Part shown: in pieces, positions 43,663 to 47,906 of the stretch
Numbering within the stretch: the stretch's first letter is position 1
Layout of the letters: each line of letters begins with the position of its first letter
Program-made: the position numbers and the translations under genes
Source of the DNA: DAHVFK01 sp035310985
GTDB lineage: Bacteria > Pseudomonadota > Gammaproteobacteria > Burkholderiales > SG8-39
DNA: 47,906 bases
Reading direction: 5' to 3'
NCBI GenBank assembly: GCA_035310985.1
Contig: DATGDH010000090.1
Span: 1-47,906 of the forward strand
Notes under the pieces: generated by a model
Databases searched by the model: none
What the model was told of the DNA's origin: nothing
The model's input: the letters and a program-made list of their open reading frames with translations, nothing else

Positions 43663-44793
43663 CCCGGCGAGCGCGCGCCCGATGACCAGGCGCTGGATGT
43701 CGCTCGTGCCCTCGTAGATCGACAGCACGCGCGCGTCGCGCCACAGCTTCTCGACCGGAAAGTCCGCGACGTAGCCGTAGCCGCCGTAAATCTGGATGGC
43801 GTCGGAAGTCACCCGCTCGGCCATCTCGGAGGCAAGAAGCTTCGCCATCGACGCTTCCTTGAGGCAGGGTTTGCCTTCGTCCTTGAGCGAAGCCGCGTAG
43901 AGCGTGAGCTGGCGCGCCGCTTCGAGCTCGGTCGCCATGTCGGCGAGCCTCGCCTCGACCGCCTGGTGGCCAATGAGCCGCTTGCCGAAGCTCTCGCGCT
44001 GCTGCGCGTAGCGTAGCGCCGCTTCGTAGGCCGCGCGCGCGACGCCCACGCTCTGCGCCGCGACGCCGATGCGCCCGTTCTCCAGGTACGCGAGCGCGAT
44101 GCGGTACCCAGCGCCGGTCGCACCGAGCAGGTTCTCCTCCGGCACTTCCAACCCCTCGAGCGCGATCTGGCAGGTGTCGGCGGCGCGGTGGCCGAGCTTC
44201 ACCTCCTCCTTCGCCACGCGGTAGCCGGGTGACCTGGTCGGCGCGACGAACATCGACATGCCGCGCTTGCCCGCCGCGGGATCGGTCACGGCGACGATCA
44301 ACGCGACGTCGGCGCTCCTGCCCGCCGTGATGAACTGCTTCGTGCCGTCGATCACCCAGCGATCGCTTCTCTTCACCGCGCGCGTTTTGAGCGCCGCCGC
44401 GTCCGAGCCGGCGTGCGGCTCGGTGAGCAGGAACGCGCTCGACTGCGCGCCCGAGGAGAGCGGCCGCAGGAACCGCTCCTTCTGCGCCACGGTGCCATGG
44501 TCTTCCAGCGCCGCGCAGTTGGGCGAGTTGTTCACGCACATCATGTTGCACAGGCCGCAGTCGGCGGCGGCGATCTCCTCCACCGTGAGCGCGTAGGAGA
44601 CGAAATCCGCCCCCGCCCCGCCCCATTCCGGCGAAACGCACATCCCCATGAAGCCGAGCGGCCCCATCGCGCGCAGCACTTCGATCGGCACCGTGCCGCT
44701 GCGATCCCATTCGGCCGCGCGCGGGGCGATCTCCGCTCGCGCGAAGGCGCGCGCCGCGTCGCGGACTTGCAGCTGGAGCTCGCTCGGGATCAT
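43657..44793 (-). CDS. Acyl-CoA dehydrogenase
   Basis: The 378-residue protein has FAD/substrate motifs SSAFLLTEPHAGSDAAAL, ITAGRSADVALIVAV, and C-terminal QIYGGYGYVADFPVEKLWRD with SIYEGTSDIQ, whose Glu (about 361) is the catalytic base. It performs alpha,beta-dehydrogenation of an acyl-CoA with electrons to ETF. Chain-length or branched substrate cannot be told. Between two REP-like elements, it appears monocistronic. Confidence 0.94.
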   Translation of the reverse strand: MIPSELQLQVRDAARAFARAEIAPRAAEWDRSGTVPIEVLRAMGPLGFMGMCVSPEWGGAGADFVSYALTVEEIAAADCGLCNMMCVNNSPNCAALEDHGTVAQKERFLRPLSSGAQSSAFLLTEPHAGSDAAALKTRAVKRSDRWVIDGTKQFITAGRSADVALIVAVTDPAAGKRGMSMFVAPTRSPGYRVAKEEVKLGHRAADTCQIALEGLEVPEENLLGATGAGYRIALAYLENGRIGVAAQSVGVARAAYEAALRYAQQRESFGKRLIGHQAVEARLADMATELEAARQLTLYAASLKDEGKPCLKEASMAKLLASEMAERVTSDAIQIYGGYGYVADFPVEKLWRDARVLSIYEGTSDIQRLVIGRALAGK

Positions 44794-44798
44794 CGCCG

Positions 44799-44824
44799 GA
44801 AAATAGGGTCTGACCCCATTTTCA
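44799..44824. repeat. REP-like element 13
   Basis: GAAAATAGGG and CCCCATTTTC arms around TCTGA. It lies immediately upstream of the acyl-CoA dehydrogenase gene and downstream of the flavin-oxidase-like gene. It is the rightmost copy seen. Confidence 0.85.
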
Positions 44825-44832
44825 CCTAAGGT

Positions 44833-45282
44833 CTATCTGACGCGCACCTGCCTGGTCCAGCCGAAACGGCGGCGGTAGTCGAGCATCGAGACGACCTTCG
44901 GCTGCACGCGCACGAACGCCGTCGCCGCCAGGTCCCGCGCGCTGAGTCCCTTCATCTCCTTGAACTTGCGCGCGAGCAGCGCGTACGCGCGCCCGGTGTC
45001 GGCCGGGCGCTCGAGGATCTTCGCGGTCCCGCCCATGGAGAGCCCCGTGATCTTCCGCCAATCGGCCCAGTCCTTGCTGATCGTGAGCGACACCTTGGGC
45101 GAGCGGCGCAGGTTGCGTGCCTTCTGGCTCGCGCGGTCGCACGCGAAGTAGAGATCGAGCCCGTCGTTCGCATAGGCGACCACCGTCGCCTGCGGGTAGC
45201 CGTCGGGCCGCACGGTCGCGAGGCTCATGTTGCGGTGGGTCTCGAGCTGCTCGAGGATGAAGCGCTTGGTTGACGGAGTCAC
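44833..45282 (-). CDS. Pyridoxamine 5'-phosphate oxidase-like FMN-binding protein
   Basis: The 149-residue split-barrel protein has MSLATVRPDGYPQATVVAYA, LDLYFACDRASQKARNLRRS and PKVSLTISKD, as in PNPOx-like general stress or F420/FMN-binding proteins. It starts at GTG with AAGGAGG upstream. Substrate unknown; a true PdxH role is unlikely at this length. Confidence 0.88.
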   Translation of the reverse strand: MTPSTKRFILEQLETHRNMSLATVRPDGYPQATVVAYANDGLDLYFACDRASQKARNLRRSPKVSLTISKDWADWRKITGLSMGGTAKILERPADTGRAYALLARKFKEMKGLSARDLAATAFVRVQPKVVSMLDYRRRFGWTRQVRVR

Positions 45283-45351
45283 GGTTCCTCCTTGCTAGGC
45301 AGCCTTGAGGTCGCGTAGGCGTGCACCATGACACGGCGTTCGTCGGCGGCT

Positions 45352-45365
45352 TTGACCTGCGTCAA
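45352..45365. promoter_or_regulatory. Candidate CRP/FNR-superfamily site (FNR/DNR-type)
   Basis: TTGAC-CTGC-GTCAA is a perfect 5-4-5 dyad of the FNR/DNR/FixK kind (consensus TTGAT-N4-ATCAA). It lies in the gap between the divergent FMN-binding-protein and lipoprotein genes, about 62-75 bases from the lipoprotein start, so it could serve either promoter. Confidence 0.45.
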
Positions 45366-45426
45366 GCTGCGCGGCGGACCTACGCCTAGCCTTGGCGGCA
45401 GGAAGACACCAACCGAGGAGCCGACT

Positions 45427-46101
45427 GTGAATGGGAAGTGCAGAGTCTTGCTCGCCTGCGCAGCGCTGCTCGCAGCAAGCTGCGCGTCCAATACCGCCGT
45501 GCAGGCGCCTATGGAAAGCGTGCCCGCGCCCGTGCTGAAGGGCGGCGAGCACTGGGTCTACGCGCAGATGAACCCCTACAACCACACGCGGCTGCGCACC
45601 GTCCGCTATACGCTCGAGCCGCGGCCGCAGGGCTTCGAGCTCCTCGGGCGCAGTGACCGCTCGGCCGACCCCGTCATCAGCGAGACCATTACGGCGCCAT
45701 GGCAGGCCGCGGCCGAAAGCGAAGGCGCAGTGCGGCGCACATACGATCCCCCGCTCGCGTCGCTGCGCTTCCCGATTGCGCCCGGCGCGAGCTGGAAGCA
45801 GGCCGTGCACGTGAACGACGAGCGGGGCCGGGCGCTGCGCTGGAGCATTTTGCTACGCGCGGTGCGCTGGGAACGGGTCAAGACGCCGGCGGGCGAGTTC
45901 GTCGCCCTGCGCGTCGAGCGCGAAATGAATCTCGGCGACGTCGAAGCCGGCTGGGGGAACACCCAGGTCTCCGACGCGTACTGGTACGTGCCGGAGGTGC
46001 AGCGCTGGGTGCGCTGGGAGCACCGCTCCGAGCGACGCGAGCGCGCGCTGGACGGACGCGTCGAACGGGATTGGACGGTGTGGGAGCTCGTCGAGCGCTA
46101 G
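45427..46101 (+). CDS. Hypothetical lipoprotein
   Basis: 224 residues from GTG 45427 (GAGGAG upstream). The leader VLLACAALLAASC carries a lipobox with Cys at about 19. The mature part is beta-rich with many Trp and Arg (ALRWSILLRAVRWE, DAYWYVPEVQRWVRWEH), resembling periplasmic DUF-type lipoproteins with an antiparallel beta fold. The family is not recognised. An FNR-type site lies upstream. It converges with the DUF4344 gene. Confidence 0.7.
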   Translation: MNGKCRVLLACAALLAASCASNTAVQAPMESVPAPVLKGGEHWVYAQMNPYNHTRLRTVRYTLEPRPQGFELLGRSDRSADPVISETITAPWQAAAESEGAVRRTYDPPLASLRFPIAPGASWKQAVHVNDERGRALRWSILLRAVRWERVKTPAGEFVALRVEREMNLGDVEAGWGNTQVSDAYWYVPEVQRWVRWEHRSERRERALDGRVERDWTVWELVER

Positions 46102-46105
46102 CGCG

Positions 46106-47008
46106 CTAGTTCTTCGGCTTGCCCGGCTCGGCTTCCTGCGCCGCAGCCTTCTTCTCGAAGTAGGCGCGAACCTTGGCCACCTGCGCCGGATCCATGTGCG
46201 GGCGGAACAGCGTCTTCACCGCGTAGTCGATGCGCTCGTAGTCGCCGTCGCAGTTCTTGGCGCGCCACTCGGGCAGGTAGCCCTTGTCGACCACGAACTG
46301 GAAGTTCTTCGGCTGGCCGCCGTAGGCGAAGCATAGAAGCGTGTAGAAGCGCGCCAGCGTGAGCGGATGCGCTTCGGCGAGGTCCTCCTTTTCGAAGGTC
46401 TTCGCCTGCTCCTCGGCCTTGCGCGCGTACATGAACGCCACGCCGGCGATCGCCGAGCGCGCGAACTTGGGCCCGAACTGCATCATCGTGTAGGCGGCCA
46501 CCGCGTCGGCCGAGTCTTCCTCCGGCCCCAGCAGCGGCATGTGGTACTGGTGGAACAGCATGTGCGCGGCCTCGTGCAGGAACACCTCGACCGTCGGCCC
46601 GATGATCGCGTCCCGGCGCGTGACGCCCTCGGGGCTCACGTCCGTGGGCGCGTGATCGACCACGTCCTGCAGGTACTCGTAGCAAACGGTGATGGAGTAG
46701 TCCTCGTCGTCGTACCAGGCGTTGCGCCTGCCGTCGCAGCCCTTCAGGCGCAGCGTGATGTTGCGCGGCAGCTTGAAGGCGCTCAGCACCATCCGGACCT
46801 GCTCGAGGATCTGGCGCTCCTTGAGCACCTTGTACAGCTCCTCGAACTTCGCCTCCTTCGGCGGCACGTACTCGATCAGGATCTTGCCGGGCCTGCTCGG
46901 CGCCACCTTCGCGGTAGCGGCACTCGCGCCCGAGGCGAAGATCAGCCCGCCGATGGCGATGAAGAGGAATGCCGAGAGTCTCGAGACAACCGGCATCGGA
47001 TTCTCCAT
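46106..47008 (-). CDS. DUF4344-type putative metallopeptidase, exported
   Basis: The 300-residue protein has an N-terminal signal peptide (LSAFLFIAIGGLIFASGASA). A zincin motif VEVFLHEAAHMLFHQY is followed by a downstream Glu/Asp-rich stretch (EEDSADAVAAYTM) that could give the third ligand. Conserved Cys occur in LKGCDGRRNAWYDD and ITVCYEYL. This matches the DUF4344 family. Activity is unproven. ATG 47008 is used; Met5 is an alternative. Confidence 0.85.
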   Translation of the reverse strand: MENPMPVVSRLSAFLFIAIGGLIFASGASAATAKVAPSRPGKILIEYVPPKEAKFEELYKVLKERQILEQVRMVLSAFKLPRNITLRLKGCDGRRNAWYDDEDYSITVCYEYLQDVVDHAPTDVSPEGVTRRDAIIGPTVEVFLHEAAHMLFHQYHMPLLGPEEDSADAVAAYTMMQFGPKFARSAIAGVAFMYARKAEEQAKTFEKEDLAEAHPLTLARFYTLLCFAYGGQPKNFQFVVDKGYLPEWRAKNCDGDYERIDYAVKTLFRPHMDPAQVAKVRAYFEKKAAAQEAEPGKPKN

Positions 47009-47044
47009 CGGTCAAAGGGCGAGGAGCCGCCCTATCATCAGCGC

Positions 47045-47263
47045 CTACTGCTTCGCCGGCTGTTTGGCGTAGTCGCTTTCCTTCTGCTTTTCGGCTTCTT
47101 TGGCAGCGTCGCTTTCCTTCTGCTTCTCCGCCTCTTTGGCGTAGTCGCTTTCCTTCATGCTCTCTTTGGGTTTCGTCGCCTGTTCGCTCGGTTTCTCGGA
47201 ACAGGCCGCAATGCCACCCGCCGCGAACAGCGCGGCGACGAAGACGGAAAACAGCGCTTTCAT
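47045..47263 (-). CDS. Small repeat-bearing lipoprotein
   Basis: The 72-residue protein has lipobox AAGGIAAC and a mature part made almost wholly of a charged repeat: ESDYAKEAEKQK, ESDAAKEAEKQK, ESDYAKQPAKQ. It should form an alpha helix on the membrane surface. The DNA repeats are visible between 47050 and 47160 as near-identical 36-base units. Function unknown. Confidence 0.75.
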   Translation of the reverse strand: MKALFSVFVAALFAAGGIAACSEKPSEQATKPKESMKESDYAKEAEKQKESDAAKEAEKQKESDYAKQPAKQ

Positions 47264-47349
47264 GTGTCTCTCCTGAGTTGGACGGTAAAGCTCGAGTCGC
47301 TGCAACCGCTCGAGAAACGCACAGGCTAGCCGTCTGCGGACGCCGGCTC

Positions 47350-47363
47350 TTGATGTACCTCAA
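47350..47363. promoter_or_regulatory. Candidate FNR-like box
   Basis: TTGAT-GTAC-CTCAA matches the FNR consensus with one mismatch. It is in the gap between the divergent repeat lipoprotein and LEA-type lipoprotein genes, about 90 bases from each start. Confidence 0.4.
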
Positions 47364-47452
47364 ACAGAAGTCAGGAAGATCGCCCCGCGGCGCCGCGATC
47401 GGGCGAGAAGAGCCGAGGCTCGACGCAGTGGACCGCGCGTACACTACCACCC

Positions 47453-47906
47453 GTGGCCTCACGCAAGCACGCAAGAATCCTTCTGCTGCTCCTCGTCCTC
47501 GCGGGCTGCGTCACTGCGCCGCCGCCCGACGTGTTCGTGATCAACCTCGAGCCGCTCGAGGGCGGCGGGCTCGAGCAACGCGTGAAGGTCGACCTGCGCG
47601 TGCAGAACCCGTCCACGCAGCCGATCTCCGCGGCCGGCATGAGCCTGCGCCTCATCGTCAACGGCCAGCCGCTCGCGCGCGGGGTGAGCAACGAGCGCTT
47701 CACCGTGCCGCCGCTCGGCGAAGCGACCACCAGCATCGTCACCAGCACGACGCTCATCGACCTGCTGCGCCAGGTCCACGGCGCGCAGTCGCGCACCAGC
47801 CTCGACTACCGGCTGGAAGGAAAGCTCTACCTCGACAGTCCGCCGGGAAGGTCGCTATCCTTCGAGACCGAAGGCAGACTCGAACCGCCGGGCGCGGCGG
47901 GCGCAC
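47453..47906 (+). CDS. LEA type 2/WHy-domain lipoprotein (runs off right edge)
   Basis: An open frame of 151 codons from GTG 47453 to the window edge. The leader ILLLLLVLAGC has a lipobox, and the mature part begins VTAPPPDVFVINLEPLEGG. The VDLRVQNPSTQPISAAGMSL and LIVNGQPLARGVS stretches match the LEA14/WHy fold found in proteobacterial periplasmic lipoproteins. The remaining C-terminus is short or absent from view. An FNR-like box lies upstream. Confidence 0.8.
   Translation, partial: MASRKHARILLLLLVLAGCVTAPPPDVFVINLEPLEGGGLEQRVKVDLRVQNPSTQPISAAGMSLRLIVNGQPLARGVSNERFTVPPLGEATTSIVTSTTLIDLLRQVHGAQSRTSLDYRLEGKLYLDSPPGRSLSFETEGRLEPPGAAGA

Noticed and set aside
47371..47796. Minus-strand frame over the right edge
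   Set aside because: The opposite strand has an open lipoprotein frame with a lipobox and LEA/WHy-like sequence running to the edge.

Overview
The window looks like one contiguous piece of a GC-rich (roughly two-thirds G+C) Gram-negative chromosome. An outer-membrane Pal lipoprotein start, BenE and Rieske-dioxygenase genes, an IclR regulator, liv-type ABC transport genes and a Fur box of the betaproteobacterial style suggest a betaproteobacterium, perhaps Burkholderiales. That placement is inferred from gene types, not from a marker gene. I see no rRNA, tRNA, CRISPR array, prophage or transposase gene.

Left part (1-20.3 kb), catabolism and uptake. After the 5' end of pal comes a leftward unit: DapA/NanA-like aldolase or synthase, glutathione S-transferase, SdhA-like flavoprotein, and a free-standing 2Fe-2S protein equal to only the N-terminal half of SdhB. 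A KstD-like flavoprotein faces away from it. A leftward liv transporter follows, in which LivM, LivG and LivF form one 845-residue polypeptide. Upstream of it on the same strand lie a GST, an atypical SDR and an IclR regulator. Divergent from iclR is a tightly coupled rightward operon: TcuA-like flavoprotein, ThDP enzyme, cupin, Rieske oxygenase alpha and beta, and BenE. Four of its five junctions are 4-base overlaps or 2-base gaps. The promoter regions of the liv operon and of the tcuA-like operon share a 15-base sequence. This looks like an IclR-controlled pathway for an aromatic or cyclic acid; the substrate cannot be read from sequence.

Middle (20.4-25 kb): DEAD-box helicase, CBS protein, DUF2889 protein, small membrane and hypothetical proteins, and a MaoC-type hydratase.

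CO-oxidation region (25-33.9 kb). coxM, coxS and coxL encode an aerobic Mo-Cu CO dehydrogenase; CoxL carries the form I motif AYRCSFR. coxE lies directly upstream of them. coxD sits in a second leftward unit behind an unrecognised methionine-rich membrane protein. The two cox units begin with the same 28-base dyad, placed at exactly the same distance from their start codons. Between them, on the other strand, a CBS-domain gene is translationally coupled to an adenylate kinase gene.

Right part (33.9-47.9 kb). This holds a Ser/Thr kinase fused to a cyclic-nucleotide-binding domain, a PEBP protein, an Ldh_2-type dehydrogenase, a methyltransferase, an M20 peptidase and phosphonoacetate hydrolase. 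It also holds a YHS protein, a Fur-box-preceded cupredoxin and outer-membrane-protein pair, a MESH1-like HD hydrolase, two tandem 65-66-residue secreted peptides with a nearly invariant C-terminus, acyl-CoA dehydrogenase and several lipoproteins.

From 22.7 to 44.8 kb the DNA carries thirteen copies of a short palindrome (core GGGTCTGNCCC between A and T runs). They sit at gene ends or starts and often supply stop codons. None was seen in the catabolic left third.
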